Of a DNA stretch of 12,172 nt, positions 1-7,721 are shown piece after piece. Positions within the stretch are counted from its first letter, which is position 1. Every line of letters begins with the position of its first letter. A program made the translations under genes and the position numbers. The notes beneath the pieces are model-generated. The model was given only the letters and a program-made list of their open reading frames with translations, did not search any database and had not been told where the DNA came from. The DNA comes from Gammaproteobacteria bacterium (lineage in GTDB: Bacteria > Pseudomonadota > Gammaproteobacteria > Magnimaribacterales > AG-339-G14): positions 9,256 through 21,427 of the forward strand of contig NZFZ01000025.1 of assembly GCA_002689405.1 (NCBI GenBank). Direction: 5' to 3'.

Positions 1-1018
1 TCTTACGGTTTTTCTTTTGGGTCTTTTTGGGTTGGCGATGATTTATAGCGCTAGTGGGTCCTATACTCTGGTCTTAAGGCAAGCAATGTACTTTTTTCTT
101 GGTGTAATTCTGATGATTACAGCAGCAATGTCTAATTTTAGAAAAATGGAACCTATTTATTTGAATGCAGTTTGGATAGGTTTCTTTTTCTTGATTTTAG
201 TTTTAGTTTTGCCTAATTCTGGAACTACGAATCGATGGATAAATTTAGGCTTCATTGGATTTCAACCTTCCGAGCTAATGAGGTTTTTATTACCTATTTC
301 TGCAGCAGCATATTTAACACGAAATCCACAGATAAAATTATCCGACTGGATAATTGTTCTGGTTACGACATTAGTAGCCTTTATTTTAGTTTTCCTCCAG
401 CCAGATTTTGGCACCTCAGCGATAGTTTTGCTCTCTGGAATAATGCCAATAATTTTATCTGGCCTGCCTTGGAGATTTATTATTTATAGTTTTTTAGGAG
501 GCATTGGAACTCTTCCTTTCTTATGGATGAGCTTGATGGATTACCAAAAAGAGAGAATATATACCTTTATTAGTCCCGAAGCTGATGCTTTAGGTTCTGG
601 ATGGAATATTGCCCAATCAAAGATTGCCATCGGATCTGGCCAATTTTTTGGAAAGGGCTATATGGAAGGAAGTCAGAGCCAACTGGATTTTATCCCCGAA
701 AGCCATACCGATTTTATTTTTGCAGTAATTGTTGAGGAGTTTGGATTTTTAGGCGCTCTTGGACTTTTTCTTCTTTATGCTTTTTTAATTCATCGTCTCT
801 TATATGTTGCTAAAAGCAGTAATTCCAAATTTGCAAAATTGGTTTCAGCCACGCTTTCAATTATTTTAGCTGCCTACATAACATTAAACATTTCGATGGT
901 AGTTGGTATCTTTCCTGTAGTAGGCATGCCTTTGCCATTTATAAGTCAAGGTGGAACAGCATTAGTGGTTAATATGATTACTATCGGTATAATTTTATCT
1001 TTGAGGAGAACGACTTGA
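1..1018 (+). CDS. rodA: RodA, SEDS-family peptidoglycan glycosyltransferase (5' partial)
   Basis: RodA is the inner-membrane glycan-strand polymerase of the elongasome, working with the class B transpeptidase PBP2. The frame is open from base 2 to the window edge, so the start lies upstream; about 338 residues are visible against roughly 370 in E. coli. Family signatures in order: YSASG in the first membrane helix, NRWI followed by FQPSE, QPDFGTS, SGWNIAQSKIAIGSG, then SQLDFIPESHTDFIFA, and GMPLPFISQGG near the C-terminus. The Asp of HTDF (codon 710-712) aligns with the catalytic Asp of E. coli RodA. Long hydrophobic segments fit a polytopic protein. RodA rather than FtsW is favoured by the mltB-dacA context and the SQxxFIPExHTDFIFA form. 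It overlaps mltB by four bases (TTGA), implying translational coupling. A TTG at 17 is in frame but falls inside the first membrane helix and is not the real start. Confidence 0.95.
   Translation, partial: LTVFLLGLFGLAMIYSASGSYTLVLRQAMYFFLGVILMITAAMSNFRKMEPIYLNAVWIGFFFLILVLVLPNSGTTNRWINLGFIGFQPSELMRFLLPISAAAYLTRNPQIKLSDWIIVLVTTLVAFILVFLQPDFGTSAIVLLSGIMPIILSGLPWRFIIYSFLGGIGTLPFLWMSLMDYQKERIYTFISPEADALGSGWNIAQSKIAIGSGQFFGKGYMEGSQSQLDFIPESHTDFIFAVIVEEFGFLGALGLFLLYAFLIHRLLYVAKSSNSKFAKLVSATLSIILAAYITLNISMVVGIFPVVGMPLPFISQGGTALVVNMITIGIILSLRRTT
1003..1008 (+). promoter_or_regulatory. Shine-Dalgarno site for mltB
   Basis: GAGGAG lies six bases upstream of the TTG at 1015, inside the last codons of rodA. 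It is one of only two strong purine-rich ribosome-binding sites I see in the window. It supports the unusual TTG start of mltB, since no ATG lies nearby in that frame. Confidence 0.7.
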
Positions 1019-1965
1019 AAAAAATAAGTTTGCTTTTGCTTTTAGCCTTTTTTGTGCCTCTAATCCATATGGATTATTCAAAAACTTATGAAACATTGTC
1101 TTTCATAGATGAAATGGTTTCCAAACATAAATTTGAAAAATCTTATTTGATAGAAATTTTCAAAAGCGCTGAAAAAAGAGAAAAAATAATTAATTCCATG
1201 AACAGACCTGCAGAAAAGAAATTTTCTTGGGTTCAATACAAATCTAGATTAATTTCGCCTATAAGAATTAACAATGGAGTAAGTTTTCTGCAGAGATTTT
1301 TACCGGAATTTCAAAAAGCAGAACAAGAATTTGGAGTTCCTAAAGAAATTATTGCAGCTATCATCGGGATTGAATCTAGTTATGGTTCTATTACTGGCAG
1401 GGAAAGAGTAATTGATTCGCTATCGACTCTTTCCTTTGATTATCCAAGACGAAGCAAATTTTTTACTAAACAATTAGAGCATTTTCTTCTCCTTGCTAGA
1501 GAAGAAAAACTTGATCCTCTGACTATGAAAGGATCATATGCTGGAGCTATGGGCTATGGTCAATTTATCCCAAGCTCATATCGATCTTACGCGATTGATT
1601 TTGACGAGGATGGAATAAGAAATATCGTAACAAACCCTGTCGATGCAATTGGTAGCGTTGCAAACTATTTGAGTAAGCATGGCTGGGAAAGAAATGCCAC
1701 TATAGCAGAGGCTCTCACAAAAAATGATGTGAACTCAAACTTCAAGACATCACTTTCATTAAAAGAGTCAGATGCCTTAGAACTGGCATCTAAAATTAAT
1801 TTACCAAACAAAAAATACATACAAATAAATTTTGAAGATAAAGAATTTTGGTTGGGCCATAAAAATTTATATGTCTTATCACGCTATAATAGAAGTTCTT
1901 TTTATGTGATGGCTGTCTTTCTTCTGAGTCAGGAAATTGACTATGCGTATAGAGTAAAAATATGA
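1015..1965 (+). CDS. mltB: MltB-like lytic murein transglycosylase B
   Basis: MltB cleaves the MurNAc-GlcNAc bond of peptidoglycan non-hydrolytically, giving 1,6-anhydromuropeptides. The 316-residue product opens with a Sec-type hydrophobic leader (MKKISLLLLLAFF). The Slt35-type core follows: GIESSYGS with the catalytic Glu at about residue 120, DSLSTLSFDYPRR, DPLTMKGSYAGAMGYGQFIP, and an acidic loop DFDEDG before NPVDAIGSVANYLSKHGW. The acidic loop sits where E. coli Slt35 has its calcium-binding EF-hand. The TTG start is supported by a GAGGAG site six bases upstream. There is no cysteine in the first 80 residues, so unlike E. coli MltB it is not an obvious lipoprotein and is probably soluble in the periplasm or tethered by an uncleaved leader. 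It lies between rodA and dacA, as in many gammaproteobacteria; the rlpA gene often found here is absent. Confidence 0.95.
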   Translation: MKKISLLLLLAFFVPLIHMDYSKTYETLSFIDEMVSKHKFEKSYLIEIFKSAEKREKIINSMNRPAEKKFSWVQYKSRLISPIRINNGVSFLQRFLPEFQKAEQEFGVPKEIIAAIIGIESSYGSITGRERVIDSLSTLSFDYPRRSKFFTKQLEHFLLLAREEKLDPLTMKGSYAGAMGYGQFIPSSYRSYAIDFDEDGIRNIVTNPVDAIGSVANYLSKHGWERNATIAEALTKNDVNSNFKTSLSLKESDALELASKINLPNKKYIQINFEDKEFWLGHKNLYVLSRYNRSSFYVMAVFLLSQEIDYAYRVKI

Positions 1966-3113
1966 AAAAAATTATCTTAATAAGTTTTATATTCTCTAGC
2001 GTAGCTTTCTCACAAACTTTAATCCCTAAATTACCGCAAATTACTGCTTCTAGCTTTTTACTTATTGACGCTGAAACAAATAAAATAATTGCGCAACAAA
2101 ATCCAGAAGCCTCAACAGGTTTGGCAAGTATCACAAAAATAATGACAAGTTACATAGTAGCTGACTATTTAAAGCAAGGATTTTTAAACACAAAAGATTC
2201 CACAACGGTAAGTGAAAAATGTTGGCGCATGGAAGGCTCAAGGATGTTCATCCAAGAAGGTAAAAAGGTTTTGATAGAAGATTTGATGCGCGGCATGATT
2301 ATTCAATCTGGAAATGATGCAGCCTGCGCCTTAGCTGAACACATTGCAGGAACCCAAGAAGATTTTGCAAGCCTTATGAATGACTATGCCCAAAGAATGG
2401 AGTTAAAAAATACGAATTTTACCAATCCAACTGGCTTGCCAAATGTTAATCACTATTCAACTGCTGAAGATATAGCAAAATTAAGTATATTTTTAATAAA
2501 CGATTTTCCTGATGAATATTCAATTTACAGCGAGAAGGAATTTACCTACAACGAAATTAGACAGCTAAATAGAAACAGCTTGCTTTGGCAAGATGACTCA
2601 ATTGATGGAATAAAAACTGGCCATACAAGGGCGTCAGGATATTGTCTGGTAGCTTCATCCAAAAGAGCAGACATGAGGCTAATTTCGATAGTTCTTAATA
2701 GCGCCTCTGAAAAATCGAGGCTACAAGATACCAGAAGATTACTGGATTATGGTTTCAAGTACTATCAAACAAAAAAAATAATCGCTAAATATCAACCAAT
2801 ATCTATAGTTGATGTCTGGGGTGGAATGGAAGATAAATTGGAACTTGGTCCTGAGAAAGATATCTTCATAACATTAACTAAACCTTCTTTTGACGGGATT
2901 ACCATTGAGGCATCAAAAAATTTGGGTGTAAAAGCACCTGTCTTGAAAGATTCAGTTATAGATAGATTAGATATCAAAGTTGATGGGAAAACCATTCAAT
3001 CTGTAGATTTGGTTGCGGTAAATAATGTGCAAAGAAAAGGCATTATCATAGCAACTTTAGAGTCTTTGATATTCTATGTTTACAGTTTCTTCATGCAAGA
3101 TGAAATAAATTAA
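1962..3113 (+). CDS. dacA: DacA-type D-alanyl-D-alanine carboxypeptidase (PBP5/6 family)
   Basis: This low-molecular-weight penicillin-binding protein removes the terminal D-Ala from pentapeptide stems in the periplasm. The 383-residue product has a signal peptide (MKKIILISFIFSSVAFSQ). All three active-site motifs of the serine peptidase family S11 are present: SITK (Ser56, Lys59), SGN (116-118) and KTG (218-220, in DGIKTGHTRASGYCLV). A beta-rich C-terminal domain typical of PBP5 follows. The last 25 or so residues form a hydrophobic, probably amphipathic segment (ATLESLIFYVYSFFMQDE) that would anchor it to the outer face of the inner membrane, as in E. coli PBP5. The start overlaps the mltB stop as ATGA and the stop overlaps the next start as TAATG, so translational coupling is likely on both sides. 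Length and domain order match PBP5. Confidence 0.96.
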   Translation: MKKIILISFIFSSVAFSQTLIPKLPQITASSFLLIDAETNKIIAQQNPEASTGLASITKIMTSYIVADYLKQGFLNTKDSTTVSEKCWRMEGSRMFIQEGKKVLIEDLMRGMIIQSGNDAACALAEHIAGTQEDFASLMNDYAQRMELKNTNFTNPTGLPNVNHYSTAEDIAKLSIFLINDFPDEYSIYSEKEFTYNEIRQLNRNSLLWQDDSIDGIKTGHTRASGYCLVASSKRADMRLISIVLNSASEKSRLQDTRRLLDYGFKYYQTKKIIAKYQPISIVDVWGGMEDKLELGPEKDIFITLTKPSFDGITIEASKNLGVKAPVLKDSVIDRLDIKVDGKTIQSVDLVAVNNVQRKGIIIATLESLIFYVYSFFMQDEIN

Positions 3114-3946
3114 TGTCAATTTGTTTTTTAAACAACAAATTTCTAGATATTCAAGATGCAAAAATCTCTCCATTGGACAGAGGCTTCCTTTTTGGAGATG
3201 CAATTTATGAAGTAATCATTGCAGTAAATAAAAAACCCTTCGAACTTGGCGCTCATTTAACTAGATTAAAAAAAAATATATCTTACCTAAAGTATGCATT
3301 GTCAGATCAATTTGATCTAGAAGAAATAATTCTAGAAGTAATTTCCAAAAATAAGTCTATTAACCAAGTAATTTATGTTCAAATCTCCAGAGGTACAGAT
3401 ACAGTAAGAGACCATATTCCAAGTAATGATTTAACGCCAACCATATTTGTATCTTCTCATGAGCTAAAATCAGATTTTTCTCCAAGTTCAGGGGAGAAGG
3501 CAATTTTATTAGAAGATTTTAGATGGAGAAAAAGTCAGATAAAGGCAACTTCTTTATTAGCCAATGTCATTTATCGCTCTGAGGCCAATCATCAGGAAGT
3601 TTTTGAAACTATTCTTTTTGAAAATGGATTTATTACTGAAGGTGCGGTCAGTAATGTTTTTTGCTGTACCGATAACAAAATCATCACCCCGCCTTTGACT
3701 GAAAATATTCTTCCTGGGGTAACGAGAAAAGTAATTTTAGAGCTAATTCAAGATGCCTCTTTGGAATACGAAGAGACAAAAATTCCTGTAGATTCTTTTT
3801 TATCAGCAGAAGAAATTTGGGTCACTAATTCAACCAAAGGAATCATTCCAATCATTGAACTTGATGGTAAAAAAATAGGATCCGGATTACCTGGTGAAAA
3901 ATATCTTCAAATTTCTAAAGCTTTTATAAATAAACTTTCAGGTTAG
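3113..3946 (+). CDS. dat: D-amino-acid (D-alanine) transaminase, PLP fold type IV
   Basis: Dat catalyses D-Ala + 2-oxoglutarate = pyruvate + D-Glu in the cytoplasm, supplying D-Glu for peptidoglycan or recovering D-Ala. The 277-residue product matches the class IV aminotransferase fold: DRGFLFGDAIYE at the N-terminus, the PLP-binding lysine at about 144 in IKATSLLANV, TEGAVSNVF with Glu176 expected to contact the pyridine nitrogen, and NILPGVTRKVILEL. Tyr32 and the Arg99-Asp-His101 motif (VRDH) correspond to the Tyr31/Arg98/His100 carboxylate trap of Bacillus D-amino-acid transaminase. That favours this activity over branched-chain aminotransferase or aminodeoxychorismate lyase. The ATG shares one base with the dacA stop and has no obvious Shine-Dalgarno site, so it probably depends on coupling. 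The stop overlaps the convergent holA stop by four bases. Confidence 0.88.
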   Translation: MSICFLNNKFLDIQDAKISPLDRGFLFGDAIYEVIIAVNKKPFELGAHLTRLKKNISYLKYALSDQFDLEEIILEVISKNKSINQVIYVQISRGTDTVRDHIPSNDLTPTIFVSSHELKSDFSPSSGEKAILLEDFRWRKSQIKATSLLANVIYRSEANHQEVFETILFENGFITEGAVSNVFCCTDNKIITPPLTENILPGVTRKVILELIQDASLEYEETKIPVDSFLSAEEIWVTNSTKGIIPIIELDGKKIGSGLPGEKYLQISKAFINKLSG

Positions 3947-4854
3947 ATATACCCAAAATTTACAATAATTTTTCTTAATTCTGTCCAGAATTCTGCCTTG
4001 CCTGTTTTAAAGTCTTTATCAAGATCTGCAATTTTTTTTCTTAAGCTTTTAATTTGCGGGGGCGATATTTTTTTTGCTTTTATTTTAAGTTTGGAAAGGT
4101 AATCTCTTGGAACACCTTTTAGAAAAAAATTTGGATTCTTTTTGTATTGCTCTAATCGATCAAGCTGTTGGTGAATGACAGCAATTATACCTGGCTCATT
4201 TTCTTTATTTAATTTCATAATTTCCAAAATTTCTAAAGATTTTGAAACTTGGTTAGACAAACAACTATTTATTAAGCTAAAGACATGATACTCGGAGCTG
4301 TCTTTTACAAATTCATAATCCGTATGTTTTTGATCCAAACATTTTAGAAATTTTAGCTCTTGATAAGCAGACAATAAATTTTCTTCATTTCTAGAGGCAA
4401 TTAAATTAATACCTTCTTCGCTCAAAAGTAAATCCATATTTTTCGCCTCGCCCTTGATCCAATCTTTGAATTGATTTGAATAGACCGGCTGAATTTCAGA
4501 GATTTCTAGGTATTTTGATATTTTTTTAAACCAAGCAGATGTTTTGATCTTTTTATTCAATGAAGAAATAACAATTATACGATCTGAGTTATCCTCTCCT
4601 AATAAACTCAAAAAAAAATCTAAATCGTCTTTAAGAATACTTTTTTCTTGAAGAAGCAAATCTATTATTTCTTTTTCACTGAATAAACTACCTTGTTGAT
4701 TTTCAATATTTATTTCTTCTTTAATTCCTTTTTTGTAAAAGAAAATCTTTCTACTTTGGAAGCCTTCTTTCTTAAAATTAAAAATAAATTCGTCTCTTAA
4801 CTTAGAGTTGAGTAACTCGTCATTGCTTAAAATTAATTTATGCTGATTTCGCAT
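3943..4854 (-). CDS. holA: DNA polymerase III delta subunit HolA
   Basis: HolA is the clamp-loader subunit that opens the beta sliding clamp. The 303-residue product is divergent but shows family landmarks: a GSLFSEKEIIDLL block where E. coli has MSLFASRQ, SAWFKKI followed by PVYSNQFKDWIKGEAKNMDLLL, ASRNEENLLSAYQELKFL (the family's GN(L/D)L-x-A-x-x-E region), and VFSLINSCL with PGIIAVIHQQL in the C-terminal helical domain. The leuS-lptE-holA order independently supports the call. It is about 40 residues shorter than E. coli HolA (343). The N-terminus begins almost directly at the strand matching YLLLGNDPLL, so some 15-18 leading residues are missing. A stop lies eight codons upstream with no start between, so ATG 4854 is the only usual start. 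It overlaps lptE by 17 bases. Confidence 0.88.
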   Translation of the reverse strand: MRNQHKLILSNDELLNSKLRDEFIFNFKKEGFQSRKIFFYKKGIKEEINIENQQGSLFSEKEIIDLLLQEKSILKDDLDFFLSLLGEDNSDRIIVISSLNKKIKTSAWFKKISKYLEISEIQPVYSNQFKDWIKGEAKNMDLLLSEEGINLIASRNEENLLSAYQELKFLKCLDQKHTDYEFVKDSSEYHVFSLINSCLSNQVSKSLEILEIMKLNKENEPGIIAVIHQQLDRLEQYKKNPNFFLKGVPRDYLSKLKIKAKKISPPQIKSLRKKIADLDKDFKTGKAEFWTELRKIIVNFGYI

Positions 4855-5368
4855 TGCTTTTTTCTGAAAAGAAAATCAGTAACTCATTGACTGCCTCACT
4901 GAAGAAATCTAATTTAATTTCATCTGCTTGTTTTTCATTTGAAAGAATACTTTCGGTATCGTAAGAAAAATCTTCTGATGTAAAGATTGGAATCTCATGG
5001 ATGGTATTAGTATTTTTATCAAAAATACTTAACTTAACTTGATAATCTAGACTTACTACAGCAGGGAAAAAATTTTCATCGGTAGCCTCTAGAAATTTTC
5101 CCAGTCTATGGTTACTGATTTCAATTACAAAATCTGCAGCATCTTTAGTTTCTGCTAGATTCGCATTCATTAAGAAAAAATTCTTTTTTAATTCTTGTAC
5201 AAGAGAGAAGTTGAGAGGATTCTTTTGAAACTCAAAAAAAATCGCAATCTTTTTTTCAGAATAATTAAGCGGTTTAAAACCACATGAGGTAATGAGAAAA
5301 ACTAATAAGAATTTTAAAAAAATTCTTTTTAAATTAAATGACAAAATTAACGAGTTTTTTTGGAACAT
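4838..5368 (-). CDS. lptE: LPS-assembly lipoprotein LptE
   Basis: LptE is the outer-membrane lipoprotein that plugs the LptD barrel for LPS insertion. Primary sequence is poorly conserved in this family. The evidence is the lipobox LITSC (Cys29) followed by GFKPL, the usual LptE start of the mature chain, plus a length of 176 residues (193 in E. coli) and a position between leuS and holA. The region after the cysteine alternates hydrophobic and charged residues as expected for its alpha/beta sandwich. The ATG at 5368 gives a 35-base overlap with the 3' end of leuS. An in-frame TTG at 5344-5342 would shorten the overlap to 11 bases and give a more compact signal peptide. Neither start has a recognisable Shine-Dalgarno site, so the exact start is uncertain. 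Confidence 0.85.
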   Translation of the reverse strand: MFQKNSLILSFNLKRIFLKFLLVFLITSCGFKPLNYSEKKIAIFFEFQKNPLNFSLVQELKKNFFLMNANLAETKDAADFVIEISNHRLGKFLEATDENFFPAVVSLDYQVKLSIFDKNTNTIHEIPIFTSEDFSYDTESILSNEKQADEIKLDFFSEAVNELLIFFSEKSNAKSA

Positions 5369-7721
5369 ATATTGTTTTTTTTATATTTTCTTTTTTTAAA
5401 TATTTTTTTATATTTTCTAATTCTTTGCTTTCTTTGATAATTGTCTCGTCACTACTTGAAATATCCACTAGGATCTTTCCCCTTAATTTACCATTAATCT
5501 GAATCGCAATTGTCATTTCGTTTCCTTCTAATTGGTCTGCATCATAGGCAGGCCAAGTTTCATTATGGATGGGAGTTTTTTTACCTAATGCCTCCCATAA
5601 TTCATGACAGACATGAGGAATGATTGGCGACAACATAATTACACTTTTTTCAATTATTTCTTTAAAAACTTCATTGCTTTCCTTTGAAACGGAACTTTTT
5701 AACATTGCATTGGGAATAGTATTTAATAATTCCATAATCGCTGCAATTGCGGTGTTGAATTGATTTTTATCTCCAAAGTCCGCAGAAACTTTTTTTATAG
5801 TTTGATTCAATTTAATTCTGATATCACTTAAATCCAAGGATTGCACTTTATCGTCAACATTCTGATTGAACAAACTTTGAGATAAAGACCAAAGCCTTTT
5901 TATGAACTTATGAGAACCATTAACTCCGGAATCTGACCATTCCAAAGATTGCTCGGGAGGTGCAGCAAACATGGAAAAAAGCCTCACGGTATCGGCACCG
6001 TATTTCTCAATCAATTCATTGGGATTAACAGTATTACCCTTGGATTTTGACATCTTTGATCCGTCTTTTAGAACCATACCCTGACACAATAGTCTTTTAA
6101 ATGGCTCTCTTACATTGATTAAAGCTAGGTCATTCATGGCTTTGCAAAAAAAACGAGAATATAAAAGATGAAGAATTGCATGCTCTATTCCACCTATATA
6201 TTGATCAACTGGCATCCAATAATCTGCTTCAGCATCAAGCATTGATTCTGAAGAATTATAAGAAGCAAATCTTGCAAAATACCAAGATGACTCAACAAAA
6301 GTATCAAATGTATCTTTCTCTTTGAAAAAATCTATTCCATTTAATTCTATTTTTTCTTTAGCAATCTCTTCTTCACTTAAATCATTGAAAGGCAAAACTT
6401 CATCTTCATTTTCTGATATGAACATGGGTATTGGAGCTCCCCAAGTTCTTTGTCTTGAAACTCCCCAATTTCTTAAACGAAAATTTATTTTTTCTGTTCC
6501 TTTGAAACCAAAATTATTTTCTTCAGTTAATTTTGAAAAAGCTTCCTCAAAAGAAAGTCCATTTAATTTACCAGAATTAATTAAAATTCCTTTACCTTCT
6601 ATGGCGGCTTCTATTTTGTCTAATTTGCCTCTACCATCATCAATAACTTGAATGATTTCGATCTGCTCAGCTTGAGCAAACTCAAAATCTCTTTGGTCAT
6701 GACCAGGGACACCCATTAAAGCCCCTGAGCCATAATCAGCCAAAACAAAATTTGCCACCCAAATATCTATCTCTTTATTTGAAATTGGGTGAATTGCCTT
6801 AGTCTTTAATTTGAAACCTTTTTTTTCTTGTTTTGATAAATCTGCTTCTGCCTGTTTTACCTTAGAGTTATTTTTTATCCACTCGGCTAATTTGCGATTA
6901 TCTTTCGCTTCTCTTTTGACAATTTCATGATTGAAAGACAATGCCATGAAAGTAACTCCCATGATTGTATCTGGCCTCGTAGTAAACACTTCAATATTGT
7001 CTTCAGAATCTGAAATAAACTGAAACAAAACTCCTTTGGATTTTCCTATCCAATTTTTTTGCATTGTCTTGACCTGTTCAGGCCAACCATCTAAAAGATT
7101 AAGATCGTTCAAAAGCTCGTCCGCGTAATCGGTAATTTTAAAAGACCACTGATTGATAATTTTTTTTTCAACTGACGCGCCGGATCGCCAACCTTTACCA
7201 TCAATAACTTGTTCATTTGCAAGCACTGTTTTATCAATAGGATCCCAATTCACCTCAGCTTTTTCTCTAATAACCAAACCTTTTTCGTAAAGCTTACAAA
7301 ATAGCCATTGCTCCCATTTGTAGTAATCTTCACTGCAAGTTTTTAACTCTCTGCGCCAATCATAAGCAAAACCTAGCGATTTTAGTTGGAGCTTCATTTC
7401 TTGAATATTTTTCTCTGTCCAATCTTTGGGCGAAACTTTATTTTGAATAGCTGCATTCTCAGCAGGCAATCCAAAAGCATCCCAGCCCATCGGTTGCAAG
7501 ACATTTTTCCCTTTTAGCCTTTGATATCTTGAAATCACGTCACCGATCGTATAGTTTCTAACATGCCCCATATGACACTGTCCTGAGGGATAAGGAAACA
7601 TACTTAAACAATAAAATTTTTCTTTTTTGGTGTCGGGCTCAACCTCAAAAGACTTGTTTTCTTCCCAATACTCTTGAGCCTTTTTTTCTATTAATTGAAA
7701 GTTATATTCAGTTTCTGACAT
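5334..7721 (-). CDS. leuS: Leucyl-tRNA synthetase (compact form)
   Basis: LeuRS is the class I synthetase that charges tRNA-Leu. The ATP-binding HIGH motif appears as HMGH (50-53) after PYPSGQC, and the KMSKS loop is at 556-560. The CP1 editing domain has TTRPDTI (from 248) and [13 protein letters not shown] (from 337), whose Asp342 matches the editing aspartate of the family. [15 protein letters not shown] and [15 protein letters not shown] are standard LeuRS blocks. At 795 residues it is well short of E. coli LeuRS (860). Much of the difference is between [11 protein letters not shown] and SKMSKS: E. coli carries a leucine-specific insertion of about 50 residues there, while this protein has almost none. 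The start shares one base with the accC stop (TAATG); no Shine-Dalgarno site is evident. Accessory-domain loss does not cast doubt on activity, since some other bacterial LeuRS also lack this insertion. Confidence 0.97.
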   Translation of the reverse strand: MSETEYNFQLIEKKAQEYWEENKSFEVEPDTKKEKFYCLSMFPYPSGQCHMGHVRNYTIGDVISRYQRLKGKNVLQPMGWDAFGLPAENAAIQNKVSPKDWTEKNIQEMKLQLKSLGFAYDWRRELKTCSEDYYKWEQWLFCKLYEKGLVIREKAEVNWDPIDKTVLANEQVIDGKGWRSGASVEKKIINQWSFKITDYADELLNDLNLLDGWPEQVKTMQKNWIGKSKGVLFQFISDSEDNIEVFTTRPDTIMGVTFMALSFNHEIVKREAKDNRKLAEWIKNNSKVKQAEADLSKQEKKGFKLKTKAIHPISNKEIDIWVANFVLADYGSGALMGVPGHDQRDFEFAQAEQIEIIQVIDDGRGKLDKIEAAIEGKGILINSGKLNGLSFEEAFSKLTEENNFGFKGTEKINFRLRNWGVSRQRTWGAPIPMFISENEDEVLPFNDLSEEEIAKEKIELNGIDFFKEKDTFDTFVESSWYFARFASYNSSESMLDAEADYWMPVDQYIGGIEHAILHLLYSRFFCKAMNDLALINVREPFKRLLCQGMVLKDGSKMSKSKGNTVNPNELIEKYGADTVRLFSMFAAPPEQSLEWSDSGVNGSHKFIKRLWSLSQSLFNQNVDDKVQSLDLSDIRIKLNQTIKKVSADFGDKNQFNTAIAAIMELLNTIPNAMLKSSVSKESNEVFKEIIEKSVIMLSPIIPHVCHELWEALGKKTPIHNETWPAYDADQLEGNEMTIAIQINGKLRGKILVDISSSDETIIKESKELENIKKYLKKENIKKTIYVPKKLVNFVI

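Noticed and set aside
235..489. 84-codon plus-strand frame inside rodA
   Set aside because: It overlaps the conserved RodA motifs in another frame and shows no domain or ribosome-binding site.
1796..2134. 112-codon minus-strand frame across the mltB-dacA junction
   Set aside because: Antisense to two well-supported genes; low-complexity hydrophobic composition expected from AT-rich antisense DNA.
2792..2995. 67-codon minus-strand frame inside dacA
   Set aside because: Antisense shadow of the PBP5 C-terminal domain, with no recognisable motif.
3900..3990. Intrinsic terminator at the convergent dat/holA junction
   Set aside because: Only stems of about four base pairs with low G+C were found, with no U tract placed after them.
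6322..6651. 109-codon plus-strand frame inside leuS
   Set aside because: Antisense to conserved LeuRS blocks; Ser/Leu/Pro-rich, typical of a shadow frame.
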